From Actinoplanes auranticolor (GTDB taxonomy: Bacteria; Actinomycetota; Actinomycetes; Mycobacteriales; Micromonosporaceae): 64,000 nucleotides of DNA. Every line of letters starts with the position of its first letter. The stretch's first letter is position 1. The notes below the pieces were generated by a model. The model did not search any database. It was given only the letters and a program-made list of their open reading frames with translations, and was not told where the DNA came from. The position numbers were made by a program, and so were the translations under genes. Positions 33,519-42,223 of this stretch are shown here, piece by piece. The DNA lies in contig NZ_BOQL01000001.1 in assembly GCF_018332655.1 (NCBI RefSeq), positions 62,001-126,000 on the forward strand. The letters run 5' to 3'.

Positions 33519-34775
33519 ATGCGGGTCGTCATCGCCGGTCAGGGATACGTGGGGCTGCCCCTGGCGGTCCGCGCCGCCCAGGTGGGCCACTCGGTCGTCG
33601 GCTTCGACGTCGACGAGGAACGCATCAAGCGCCTCGCCGCCGGCGAGTCCTACGTGGACGACGTGTCGTCGGCGGAGCTGCAGGAGATCCTCGACGCCGG
33701 CTCGTTCCACCCGTCGGCCGACCCGCGCTCGTGCGCCGGCTTCGACGTGGCGGTCATCGCGGTGCCGACCCCGCTGCGCGAGGGCACCCCCGACCTCAAC
33801 TACATCGAGCAGTCCGCCCGCACCCTGGCGCGCTACCTGCGCCCGGGCGCCATCGTGGCGCTGGAGTCGACCACCTACCCGGGCACCACCACCGACCTGG
33901 TGGCACCGCTGCTGGAGGAGGGCTCCGGCCTCATCGCCGGGGTCGACTTCCACCTCGGCTACAGCCCCGAGCGCATCGACCCGGGCAACCGCACCTGGAA
34001 CCTGGTCACCACCCCCAAGGTCGTCTCCGGCATCAACCCCGAGTCGCTGCAACGGGTACAGGCCTTCTACGCCTCGGTCGTCGAGCACACCGTGCCGGTC
34101 TCCGATCCCAAGGTCGCCGAATTGGCCAAGCTCATGGAGAACACCTTCCGGCACGTCAACATCGCGCTGATCAACGAGCTGGCGGTGTTCGCCCACGACC
34201 TCGGCATCGACGTCTGGGAGGCGATCGAGGCGGCGTCGAGCAAGCCGTTCGGCTACATGCCGTTCGTGCCCGGGCCCGGCGTCGGCGGGCACTGCCTGCC
34301 GATCGACCCGTCGTACCTGTCCTGGCGGGTGCAGCGGACGCTGGGCCAGAGCTTCCGCTTCGTCGAGCTGGCCAACGACATCAACAACCACATGCCCGAC
34401 TACGTCGTGCGCCGCCTGGTCGGCGCGCTCAACCAGCGGCGCAAGCCGGTCAACGGCTCGACCGTGCTGCTGCTCGGGCTGGCGTACAAGAAGAACAGCG
34501 GCGACGCCCGCGAGTCGCCGGCCCGGCGGGTCGCCTCCCTGCTGCTGGACATGGGGGCCGAGGTACGCGCGGCCGACCCGCACGTGGTCGAGGACGCCCA
34601 CGTGGACCGCCGGGTGGTGCGGGTCGCCGGCACCGCCGAGCAGATCGCCGCGGCCGACGCCGTCATCGTGCTGGCCGACCACGACGCCTTCGACCTGGAC
34701 CTCGTGGTCGAGCACGCCCGTTACGTGCTGGACACCCGGCACCGCCTCACCGGACCGAATGTGGAGTCGCTATGA
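33519..34775 (+). CDS. Nucleotide-sugar dehydrogenase (UDP-sugar 6-dehydrogenase)
   Basis: The 418-residue enzyme has an N-terminal Rossmann domain (GQGYVGLPLAVRAAQ), the central helix domain with ENTFRHVNIALINELA, the catalytic C259 in GVGGHCLPIDPSYL, and a C-terminal NDP-binding domain (LLGLAYKKNSGDARESP). These motifs fit the WbpA/WecC group, which makes UDP-HexNAc uronates, rather than UDP-glucose dehydrogenase, though the substrate is not certain. ATG 33519 follows AGGAAGGGA; an in-frame GTG at 33486 overlaps the previous stop and is an alternative. Confidence 0.92.
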   Translation: MRVVIAGQGYVGLPLAVRAAQVGHSVVGFDVDEERIKRLAAGESYVDDVSSAELQEILDAGSFHPSADPRSCAGFDVAVIAVPTPLREGTPDLNYIEQSARTLARYLRPGAIVALESTTYPGTTTDLVAPLLEEGSGLIAGVDFHLGYSPERIDPGNRTWNLVTTPKVVSGINPESLQRVQAFYASVVEHTVPVSDPKVAELAKLMENTFRHVNIALINELAVFAHDLGIDVWEAIEAASSKPFGYMPFVPGPGVGGHCLPIDPSYLSWRVQRTLGQSFRFVELANDINNHMPDYVVRRLVGALNQRRKPVNGSTVLLLGLAYKKNSGDARESPARRVASLLLDMGAEVRAADPHVVEDAHVDRRVVRVAGTAEQIAAADAVIVLADHDAFDLDLVVEHARYVLDTRHRLTGPNVESL

Positions 34776-35404
34776 CCTTCTCAGGTGGTATCCACCGGCT
34801 GGCCGCCGCCGTCGCCCTCATCCTGCTGTCACCGGTGATCCTGGCGATCGCGGCCTGGATCCGGCTCGCCGACGGCCCGGGAATCCTGTTCGTGCAGGAC
34901 CGCGCCGGCCTCGGCGGCGTCCCGTTCCGGATGCTCAAGTTCCGCACCATGGTCCACGACTCGGTCGCGCTGAGCGCCCAGCTCGGCATCAGCGACCCGT
35001 TCGGCCTGGTCGAGAACGACCCCCGGATCACCCGCTGCGGCCGCTTCCTGCGCCGGACCAGCCTGGACGAGCTGCCGCAGCTGGTGAACGTACTGCGCGG
35101 GCAGATGCGCCTGGTCGGGCCGCGCCCGGACGTGCTGCCGCAGGTCGCGAACTACTCGGCCGAGGACGCCCGGCGCCTCGAGGTCAAGCCCGGCATCACC
35201 GGCTGGGCCCAGATCAACGGCCGCGACGACATCGACTGGCCGCAGCGCTTCGCCCTGGACCGCTGGTACGTCGACCACCGCTCGGTACGGCTGGACCTGC
35301 GCATCCTCTGGCGCACCGTCGCCACCCTGCACCGCGACGAGGCCCCGGTGCACGTCGACGAGCTCAACATCCAGCGGGCCCGGGATCTCGACCGTGCGGC
35401 CTGA
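34772..35404 (+). CDS. Initiating polyprenyl-phosphate sugar phosphotransferase
   Basis: The 210-residue protein is a short-form sugar transferase (PglC/WbaP C-terminal type): one N-terminal membrane helix, then FRMLKFRTM, RFLRRTSLDELPQLVNVLRG, LVGPRP, and KPGITGWAQINGR. It transfers a sugar phosphate to undecaprenyl phosphate at the membrane and so starts each repeat unit. It overlaps the dehydrogenase gene by ATGA, which indicates coupled translation. Confidence 0.93.
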   Translation: MTFSGGIHRLAAAVALILLSPVILAIAAWIRLADGPGILFVQDRAGLGGVPFRMLKFRTMVHDSVALSAQLGISDPFGLVENDPRITRCGRFLRRTSLDELPQLVNVLRGQMRLVGPRPDVLPQVANYSAEDARRLEVKPGITGWAQINGRDDIDWPQRFALDRWYVDHRSVRLDLRILWRTVATLHRDEAPVHVDELNIQRARDLDRAA

Positions 35405-36455
35405 GGTCGGCTCGGAGTTCCACTGGGACCCGGCCGCCATCGCCGCCACACCGCAATCCCCGCTGCCGCAACGCTTCGAGCTGTTCGCCACCGGGTGCGG
35501 GGCGCTGAGCACCCTGCTGCGGGAACTGGCCCCGCCGGGACGACTGCACGTGCCGTCGTTCTTCTGCATGGGAGTCGCCGAAGCCCTGTCCGCCGACGTG
35601 CCGATCACCTGGTACCGGCACCTGCCCGACGACCGGGGACCACGCCTGGAAACCCTGCGCGCGGCGCCGGGCGACGTGGTGCTGGCCCAGAACCTCTTCG
35701 GCCGCGACCGTCCGGAGCCCTGGAACGCGTGGATGCGCGCCCATCCCGGCGTCACCGTCGTGGAGGACCACTCGCACGACCCGTTCAGCGACTGGGCCCG
35801 GACCAGCACGGCGCCGTACGCGGTGGCCTCACTGCGCAAGACCCTGCCGCTGCCGGACGGCGGCCTGCTGTGGTCCCCCCGTGGACTGATGTTGCCCGGC
35901 CCCAGCGGTGCGGAAAGCCCCGGCGCGCAGCTGAAACTGGTGGCGATGCTGCTCAAAGGCGCGTGGCTGGACGGCCGGGGAGTACCCAAGGACGACTTCC
36001 GGGCCCTGCAGCAGCGCGGCGAGCACGCCCTGCTCGGCAGCGAGGGACCGGCGAGCGCGCTGACCGCTACGGTGCTACCGCTGCTGGATCTGGCCGGGCT
36101 GCGCGCCGCGAGCACCCGTAACGCGTACGCGCTGATGGATGCCCTGGCGGCTGGTGGCGGGGCGTGGCGGGTGCTGACCGGGGGGCCGGCCGGTGCGGCG
36201 CCGTTCCGGGTGCAGCTGGTGTGTGAGTCCGAGCCGGTCCGCGATGCGCTGCTGGCGTATCTGGCGCGGCACGGGATCTTCGCGCCGGTGCACTGGCGGC
36301 AGGACCGGGGCGGAGTGTGGAGCGGGGACGAGGAGGCGGCCGACCTGGCGGCACGGATCCTGACGGTGCCGGTGGATCATCGATGCGGACCCGGGGACGT
36401 GCGCCGGGTGGCGGAGGTGCTCGGTGCGTTCGCCGCCGCGCCGGCCGCGGCCTGA
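35394..36455 (+). CDS. PLP-transferase-fold protein, divergent DegT/DnrJ-like
   Basis: The 353-residue protein resembles small fold-type I proteins: RFELFATGCGALSTLLREL, VPSFFCMGVAEAL, VVEDHSHDPFSDW (Asp for the cofactor) and a putative PLP lysine in SLRKTLPLPDGG. It lacks several DegT signatures, so whether it is an aminotransferase is unsure. It overlaps the sugar transferase gene by 11 nt and so belongs to the operon. Its 3' end runs 79 nt into the convergent AraC regulator gene. Confidence 0.75.
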   Translation: MRPEVGSEFHWDPAAIAATPQSPLPQRFELFATGCGALSTLLRELAPPGRLHVPSFFCMGVAEALSADVPITWYRHLPDDRGPRLETLRAAPGDVVLAQNLFGRDRPEPWNAWMRAHPGVTVVEDHSHDPFSDWARTSTAPYAVASLRKTLPLPDGGLLWSPRGLMLPGPSGAESPGAQLKLVAMLLKGAWLDGRGVPKDDFRALQQRGEHALLGSEGPASALTATVLPLLDLAGLRAASTRNAYALMDALAAGGGAWRVLTGGPAGAAPFRVQLVCESEPVRDALLAYLARHGIFAPVHWRQDRGGVWSGDEEAADLAARILTVPVDHRCGPGDVRRVAEVLGAFAAAPAAA

Positions 36456-37390
36456 CTCGCGCTGCGCTGCCACTCCTGAGGTGTCAGGCCGTACTCGTCG
36501 CGGAACCGGCGGGCGAAGTGGCGGGCATTGGCGAAGCCCCACGACCGGGCGATCGACGACACCGTCGCGGTCGGGGAACCGGCGAGTTCCCGGTGCGCGC
36601 CGCGGAGCCGGCCCCGGATCACCCATTCGGCGACCTGCTCACCCTCCTTCGCGAAGGCGGCGTACAGCGTCCGCACCGACACCGAGTGCTCGGCGGCCAG
36701 CCGGGCGGCGCTGAGGTCCGCGTCGCGCTGATGCTGGCGGATGTACGCGGTGACGCGGGTGAACAGCGTGCCGGTGCCCACGGTGCGCAGCCACGCGCCG
36801 TCGTCCAGGACGGAGGCGATCAGGGCCCGCACCAGTTCGACGGTCGAGGAGCCCAGCATCGTCAGCGCCGGGTCCGGTTCCAGCCGGTCCAGCAGGACGG
36901 GCAGTTCGAACAGGTGGCGACGGACCAGTTCGTACATCGGGCTGGCCGCCAGGCGGGGAAGCGCGGTGCGGGCCGCGTCGACCGGGACACCGAGCCGGGC
37001 GTAGTCGACGATGACGGCCTGTACGCACGACGGCCCGTCGACCAGGAAGTCGTACGGCGAGGTGAGGTCGGTCAGCTGCAGCTCGCCGATGCGGTCCCCG
37101 CCGGTCAGGTCCCGGTGGCGCATCCGCACCGACCCGCTGACCGGCAGGCCCAGGGAGAGCCGCTCGGGGTTGTCCGACTGCAGGTGCCGGGACGTACGCG
37201 TGAGCCGGTGCCCGCTGGACACGTGATGCAGTAACTCCGCGCCGGAACCGAGCGACCAGTGCGAGATCCGGGCCTGCGCCGGCGGAGCGACCGAGATGGC
37301 GGCCGGAGCCACCGAGGACGTCATGGCCGAACGCACCGCCTCGGCGCGTTGCCGCACCGGTAGCAGAGATGTGTCGAGCAGCACCGTCAT
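36377..37390 (-). CDS. AraC-family transcriptional regulator
   Basis: This 337-residue protein has an N-terminal AraC-binding-like domain (cupin-type, RLSLGLPVSGSVRM) and two C-terminal helix-turn-helices: LSAARLAAEHSVSVRTLYAA, then VSSIARSWGFANARHFARRF. It is divergent from a paralogous regulator (37464) with 73 bp between them, and both starts read M-x-VL-x-DT-x-L. ATG at 37390 follows GGGAGG. Its 3' end overlaps the convergent operon gene by 79 nt. The effector is unknown. Confidence 0.9.
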   Translation of the reverse strand: MTVLLDTSLLPVRQRAEAVRSAMTSSVAPAAISVAPPAQARISHWSLGSGAELLHHVSSGHRLTRTSRHLQSDNPERLSLGLPVSGSVRMRHRDLTGGDRIGELQLTDLTSPYDFLVDGPSCVQAVIVDYARLGVPVDAARTALPRLAASPMYELVRRHLFELPVLLDRLEPDPALTMLGSSTVELVRALIASVLDDGAWLRTVGTGTLFTRVTAYIRQHQRDADLSAARLAAEHSVSVRTLYAAFAKEGEQVAEWVIRGRLRGAHRELAGSPTATVSSIARSWGFANARHFARRFRDEYGLTPQEWQRSASQAAAGAAANAPSTSATRRTSPGPHR

Positions 37391-37404
37391 CCGGCCTCCC
37401 TCAC

Positions 37405-37433
37405 ACCGATACTCTGTGCTGAACCGTATCGGT
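37405..37433. promoter_or_regulatory. Inverted repeat between divergent AraC regulators
   Basis: ACCGATAC (37405-37412) and GTATCGGT (37426-37433) are perfect 8-bp arms with a 13-bp spacer. They lie in the 73-bp gap shared by the two AraC-family genes and could serve cross- or autoregulation. Confidence 0.45.
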
Positions 37434-37463
37434 TGCAGGCCGCGAGTCGCCCCGGGAGCCGGC

Positions 37464-38417
37464 ATGGCCGTGTTGATAGACACCCGTCACCTGCCGCCTC
37501 GTGAGTCGGCCGACGCTCTGCACGCCACCCTGACCCGGGCGGCGACCCCGGCGTCGGTCGTCATCGCGCCGGGCACGACGTGCATCGTCGAGGGCTGGCG
37601 GATCGGCGCGGGGATCAACCTGCTCAGCACCGGCTACAGCGGTGGCCTGGCCATGAAACGTACGCCACGGCACGTCCGCGCCGACGCGCCCGAGCGGATC
37701 TCGCTGACCCTCGGCGTCCGGGGCGAATGCGAGACGCGCCAGGTCGGCACGGTGCTGCGCCGCGAGAACCAGCTCCATCTGCTGGATCTCACGACGGAGT
37801 ACGAATCGCGGTGGCCGGGCCCGTGCGCCGCGATCGCCTTCCTGGCCGACTACACCGAACTGGACATCCCGGTCCGCCTGGTCCGCGATTCGGTTCCGCT
37901 GCTGCAGATGAGCCCGCTGTACGACCTGACCCGGCGCCACCTTCGGGAACTGCCGGCCGTCGCCCGGCAGGCGCCGCACGCGGCCGCCCTGGCCATGCTC
38001 GGCTTCGCCAGCAAGGACCTGGTACGCGCGCTCATCGCCTCGGTCAATCCGGACCACCGGCACTCCCGGGCCGCCCGCGCCGAGTCGCTGCGCACCGTGC
38101 TGCTCACCTACGTCGACGCGCACCTGCACGATCCGGGGCTGACCCCGGCCCGGATCGCCGACGAGCACGGGGTCTCGCTGCGCTATCTGTATCAGCTGTT
38201 CGCCGACGAGGCGGAGTCCCCGGCCGAAGCGATCTGGCAGCGCCGCCTCGAGGGCGCCCGCCGGGAGCTGGCCGGCCGGGCGACCCACCGCACCCTGATC
38301 TCGGCGACAGCACGCCGCTGGGGTTTCACCGACCCGCGGCACTTCGCCCGCCGGTTCCGGGCCGCCTACGGCGTCACCCCCAGCGAATGGCTCCGCCGGC
38401 ACCTCGGCGACACCTGA
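37464..38417 (+). CDS. AraC-family transcriptional regulator
   Basis: The 317-residue protein has the same architecture as its divergent neighbour: a cupin-like effector domain (RISLTLGVRGECE) and a DNA-binding domain with LTPARIADEHGVSLRYLYQL and ATARRWGFTDPRHFARRF. ATG at 37464 follows GGGAG. Downstream lie 20-bp-spaced direct repeats overlapping the probable -35 region of the alpha/beta hydrolase gene, so this protein is the natural candidate to activate that gene. Confidence 0.9.
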   Translation: MAVLIDTRHLPPRESADALHATLTRAATPASVVIAPGTTCIVEGWRIGAGINLLSTGYSGGLAMKRTPRHVRADAPERISLTLGVRGECETRQVGTVLRRENQLHLLDLTTEYESRWPGPCAAIAFLADYTELDIPVRLVRDSVPLLQMSPLYDLTRRHLRELPAVARQAPHAAALAMLGFASKDLVRALIASVNPDHRHSRAARAESLRTVLLTYVDAHLHDPGLTPARIADEHGVSLRYLYQLFADEAESPAEAIWQRRLEGARRELAGRATHRTLISATARRWGFTDPRHFARRFRAAYGVTPSEWLRRHLGDT

Positions 38418-38437
38418 CGTCCGCCCGGCGCTCAATC

Positions 38438-38502
38438 GTGCACGCCGGGACCCGCATGTGCACACAGGGACCCGCCGAGAGCGGATCTGCCGACGTTAGA
38501 TT
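38438..38502 (+). promoter_or_regulatory. Tandem 18-bp direct repeats plus -10 box (AraC-type activation site)
   Basis: GTGCACGCCGGGACCCGC (38438-38455) and GTGCACACAGGGACCCGC (38458-38475) agree at 16 of 18 positions with a 20-bp period. TAGATT at 38497-38502 fits a -10 box, so the downstream repeat overlaps the -35 position, as AraC I2 sites do. The alpha/beta hydrolase ATG lies at 38537. Confidence 0.6.
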
Positions 38503-38536
38503 CCGGTCACCGAATACTCCGGAGAGGACCTCTGAC

Positions 38537-39331
38537 ATGGCGCCCGACACGATTGTGCTCGTCCACGGATTCTGGGTCACTCCCCGCAGCTGGGAGAACT
38601 GGATCACCCACTACGAAGCCAAGGGGTTCCGGGTCATCGCGCCCTCGTATCCCGGTTACGAGGTCGAGGTCGAGGCGCTCAACGCCGATCCCGCACCGAT
38701 TCTCGCCTCCACCGTGCCGCAGATCATCGGCCACTACGAGCAGATCATCGGCGCGCTCGACACCCCGCCGATCATCATCGGCCATTCCGCCGGTGGGGCG
38801 TTCACCCAGATCCTGCTCGACCACGGCTTCGGCGCGGCCGGTGTGGCGATGAACTCCGCACCCACCGAAGGCGTCCGGGTGGTCCCGCTGTCGCAGGTGA
38901 AGTCCACCTTCCCGGTGCTCAAGAGCCCCGCGAACCGGCACAAGGTGGTGCCGCTGACCTTCGAGGAGTGGCAGTACGCGTTCACCAACACCTTCACCGA
39001 GGAAGAGGGCCGGGCGCTGTGGCAGCGTTACGCCATCCCGGCCAACGGCGGCATCCTGTGGGGCAGCGTGCTGGCCAACTTCCAGCCCGGCCACCAGGAC
39101 ACCTGGGTCGACTACCACAACGACGACCGGGCGCCGCTGCTGTTCGTCTCCGGCTCCGAGGACCACATCATGCCGCCGGCCATCCAGGAGTCGAACGCCA
39201 AGCACTACAAGTCGAACACCGTCACGGAACGCCGCCAGTACGAGGGTTTCGCGCACCTGCTGCCGGCCCAGAAGGGCTGGGAGCAGATCGCCGACGACGT
39301 CCTCGACTGGGCCCTGACGCACGCCCGATGA
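38537..39331 (+). CDS. Alpha/beta hydrolase
   Basis: The 264-residue enzyme has the oxyanion motif VLVHGFWVTPRSW, the nucleophile elbow GHSAGG (S84), an acidic residue in SGSEDHIMPP and the catalytic His in YEGFAHLLPA. The family covers non-haem haloperoxidase-like and esterase-like enzymes; the substrate is unknown. It is coupled to the next gene by ATGA and probably activated by an AraC-family regulator through the direct repeats upstream. Confidence 0.9.
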   Translation: MAPDTIVLVHGFWVTPRSWENWITHYEAKGFRVIAPSYPGYEVEVEALNADPAPILASTVPQIIGHYEQIIGALDTPPIIIGHSAGGAFTQILLDHGFGAAGVAMNSAPTEGVRVVPLSQVKSTFPVLKSPANRHKVVPLTFEEWQYAFTNTFTEEEGRALWQRYAIPANGGILWGSVLANFQPGHQDTWVDYHNDDRAPLLFVSGSEDHIMPPAIQESNAKHYKSNTVTERRQYEGFAHLLPAQKGWEQIADDVLDWALTHAR

Positions 39332-40119
39332 GTGATCTGCGGATCACCCACATCGGCGGGCCGACCACCCTGATCGAGGTGGCCGGCTGGCGGATCCTGA
39401 CCGATCCGACGTTCGACGCCCCCGGCCGGACCTACCGGTTCGGCTGGGGCACGGCGTCGCGCAAGCTGACCGGCCCGGCGCTGCCGGCGGCGTCGCTCGG
39501 CGCCGTCGACGTGGTGCTGCTGACCCACGACCATCACGCCGACAACCTGGACGACACCGGCCGCGCGCTGCTGCCCGCGGTGGGACGGGTCGTCACCACC
39601 GTGGCCGGCGGCCGCCGGCTGGGCGCGAACGCCACCGGGCTGGGCCCGTGGGGGACCACCGAGCTGGTGGCCCCGGGCCGGCCGGCGATCGAGATCACCG
39701 CGACGCCGTGCCGGCACGGGCCGCCGCTGAGCCGGCCGGTGGCCGGCGAGGTGACCGGCTTCGTGCTGCGCTGGGCCGGCCAGCAGCACGGCCCGCTGTG
39801 GATCACCGGCGACACGGTGCTCTATCCGGGGGTACGGGAGGTGGCCGGCCGGTTCGCCATCGGCACGACGGTGCTGCACCTGGGCGCGGTGAAGTTCGGC
39901 CTGACCGGTCCGCTGCGGTACACGATGACGGCCGCCGACGGCGCCGAGCTGTGCGAACTCGTCAAGGCCCGGACGGTCCTGCCGGTCCATTACGAGGGCT
40001 GGGGTCACTTCAGCGAAGGCCGGCCGGCGGTCGAGGCGGCTTTCGCCGCGGCTCCGGCTCCGGTCCGGGAGAGCCTCCGCTGGCTCACCCCGGGTACGGC
40101 CACGTCGGTCACTGTCTGA
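39328..40119 (+). CDS. Metallo-beta-lactamase-fold hydrolase (UlaG/RNase Z-like)
   Basis: The 263-residue protein has an N-terminal HIGGPTTLIEVAGWRILTDP strand pair, the metal motif LLTHDHHADNLD, a distal His in TPCRHGPPL, Asp in WITGDTVL and a final His in VLPVHYEGWGHF. This is the UlaG-like L-ascorbate-6-P lactonase/NAPE-PLD branch. It overlaps the alpha/beta hydrolase stop (ATGA), so the two may act in one degradation step series. Confidence 0.88.
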   Translation: MSDLRITHIGGPTTLIEVAGWRILTDPTFDAPGRTYRFGWGTASRKLTGPALPAASLGAVDVVLLTHDHHADNLDDTGRALLPAVGRVVTTVAGGRRLGANATGLGPWGTTELVAPGRPAIEITATPCRHGPPLSRPVAGEVTGFVLRWAGQQHGPLWITGDTVLYPGVREVAGRFAIGTTVLHLGAVKFGLTGPLRYTMTAADGAELCELVKARTVLPVHYEGWGHFSEGRPAVEAAFAAAPAPVRESLRWLTPGTATSVTV

Positions 40120-40168
40120 CGCCGGAAACCCGTTGCTCCGCGGCCGCCGGGCGAGACAGACTGCGCGG

Positions 40169-40969
40169 ATGCTCCGACACGTCGCTCTGGTCACCGGGGC
40201 CAACCACGGCATCGGTGCCGCCACCGCCGAGGCGCTCGCAGCCGGTGGCTGTGCGGTCGTCTGTGCGTACCGGAAGATCCACGATCCGGTCGACCCGGCA
40301 GTCCCGGAGGCCTACCGGGCCGGCCGGGCCCGGACCGCCGACGCCGTCGTGGCGGCCATCCGCGCCGCCGGCGGCGAAGCGGTCGCCGTCGACGAGGACC
40401 TCACCGACCCGCAGGCCCCGCAGCGGCTGTTCGATCTGGCCGAGGCCACCTTCGGTCCGGTCGACATCCTGATCAACAACGCCACCGGCTGGGTGCAGGA
40501 CACCTTCAGCCCGCAGACCGTCGACCAGCACGGGCGGCAGATGCAGCCCGTCACCGTGGCCACCTGGTCGCAGCAGTTCGCCGTCGACGCGATGGCGCCG
40601 GCGCTGCTCATCGCCGAGTTCGCCCGGCGGCACGCCGCCCGCGGTGCGAGCTGGGGGCGGATCGTGGGCCTGACCTCCGGCGCCGAACTGGGCTTCCCGC
40701 AGGAGGTCTCGTACGGCGCCGCGAAAGCAGCCCAGACCAACTACACGATGTCGGCCGCCGTCGAGCTGGCTCCGCTGGGCATCACCGCCAACGTGGTCCA
40801 CCCGCCGGTGACCGACACCGGCTGGGTGACCGACGCGGTCCGCGAGTTCGTGGCGCAGAGCACGGCGCTGGTCACCGTCGCCACCCCGGCCCAGGTGGCC
40901 GAGGTCATCGCCTTCCTGGCCTCGGACGCCTCAGCGCTGATCACCGGCAACGTGATCACCCTGCGCTGA
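40169..40969 (+). CDS. Short-chain dehydrogenase/reductase
   Basis: The 266-residue SDR has the cofactor motif VTGANHGIGAA, NNATG, the catalytic Ser in LTSGAEL, and YGAAK for YxxxK, then the C-terminal ALITGNVITLR usual for the FabG-like classical group. R in AYRKIH after the second strand suggests NADP preference. It follows the metallo-hydrolase by 49 nt in the same direction. Substrate unknown. Confidence 0.9.
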   Translation: MLRHVALVTGANHGIGAATAEALAAGGCAVVCAYRKIHDPVDPAVPEAYRAGRARTADAVVAAIRAAGGEAVAVDEDLTDPQAPQRLFDLAEATFGPVDILINNATGWVQDTFSPQTVDQHGRQMQPVTVATWSQQFAVDAMAPALLIAEFARRHAARGASWGRIVGLTSGAELGFPQEVSYGAAKAAQTNYTMSAAVELAPLGITANVVHPPVTDTGWVTDAVREFVAQSTALVTVATPAQVAEVIAFLASDASALITGNVITLR

Positions 40970-41004
40970 CGGTAGATCCGTCCTGAGCAGGGTATCTGCC
41001 CGGG

Positions 41005-42189
41005 GTGACCGACCACGCCATCGACGTCGACCAGCCGCTCGCGCCGGACACCCCGGCCGCGCCGCACAGCGCCAGCGGCGAGGCGGTGCGCACCTTCGAC
41101 CTGAGCGCCGTCGCGCCGCCCGCCCGGCCCGCGCGGCGCTGGACGCCCCGGCGGGTGGTGGCCACCCCGGCCGCCTACGACCACCCGCACGGGCGGCGGA
41201 TCATGGCGCTGGCCGAGGCCCGGGGGATCGAGGTCGAGCGGCTGCGGGCCAACCGGTTGACCGGGGTACGCGGTGAGACCGACCGGGAGACGTACGCGCG
41301 GGCGAAGTCCACCATGGCGATCGTGGTGAGCCCGCCCGCCCGGCGCACCCTGCAGCCGATCGCGCCCAGCGCCGACTGGCGTTTCGACCTGGCCGAGGGC
41401 TGCCCGGCACACTGCCAGTACTGCTACCTGGCCGGCTCGCTGTCCGGACCGCCGGTGACCCGGGTGTACGCCGACCTGGACGACATCCTGGCCGGTCTGG
41501 CCGCGTACGAGGGGCGCGGGACGATCACCAGCCGCCGGGCCGCCCGCCGCGACGAGGGCACCACCTTCGAGGCGTCCTGCTACACCGACCCGCTGGCCCT
41601 GGAACACCTGACGGGCAGCTGGCGCCGCGCGGTCGAGCACTTCGGCGCCTGGGACGCGCCGGTCCAGCTGCGGTGGACGACGAAGTTCGACGACGTCGGC
41701 ACCTTCGTGGGGCTGCCGCACGCCCGCCGTACCCGGGTCAGGCTCAGCGTCAACTGCGCACCGGTCAGCGACCGGATGGAGGGCGGCACCAGCCGGGTCG
41801 CGGACCGGCTGGCGGCGCTGCGCAAGCTCGCCCTCGACGGCTATCCGGTCGGGCTGACCATCGCGCCGATCATGCCGGTGGAGGGCTGGCGCACCCACTA
41901 CGGCCTGCTGCTGGACCAGGTGGCCGCCGCCGTCGAGGGCGTACCGGAGCTCGATCTGACCGCGGAGCTGATCACCCACCGGTTCACCCCGGGCAGCAAA
42001 GAAGTGCTGCTCGGCTGGTATCCCCGCACCAAGCTGGAGATGGACGAGGAGTCCCGCAGCCGCAAGCACGGCAAGTTCGGCGCCGTGAAGTACGTCTACC
42101 CGGCCGGGACGATGGCCGAGCTGAGAGGCTGGTTCGAGGCGGAGATCGCGGCCCGGCTGCCGTCCTGCCGGATTCTCTACTGGACCTGA
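41005..42189 (+). CDS. Spore photoproduct lyase-family radical SAM protein
   Basis: The 394-residue protein has the radical SAM cluster motif in EGCPAHCQYCYL, followed by SPL-family regions (TFEASCYTDPLALEHL, RLSVNCAPVSDRMEGGTSR, IAPIMPVEGW, ELITHRFTPGSKEVLLGWYP). True SplB enzymes reverse spore photoproduct in UV-damaged spore DNA; actinobacterial homologues are longer at the N-terminus and mostly untested. GTG at 41005 is the first start and lies just after a GTATCT box, so it may be leaderless. Confidence 0.88.
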   Translation: MTDHAIDVDQPLAPDTPAAPHSASGEAVRTFDLSAVAPPARPARRWTPRRVVATPAAYDHPHGRRIMALAEARGIEVERLRANRLTGVRGETDRETYARAKSTMAIVVSPPARRTLQPIAPSADWRFDLAEGCPAHCQYCYLAGSLSGPPVTRVYADLDDILAGLAAYEGRGTITSRRAARRDEGTTFEASCYTDPLALEHLTGSWRRAVEHFGAWDAPVQLRWTTKFDDVGTFVGLPHARRTRVRLSVNCAPVSDRMEGGTSRVADRLAALRKLALDGYPVGLTIAPIMPVEGWRTHYGLLLDQVAAAVEGVPELDLTAELITHRFTPGSKEVLLGWYPRTKLEMDEESRSRKHGKFGAVKYVYPAGTMAELRGWFEAEIAARLPSCRILYWT

Positions 42190-42223
42190 CTCTGGGTTGA
42201 CCGGCCTGCTTCAATCGGTGGTC

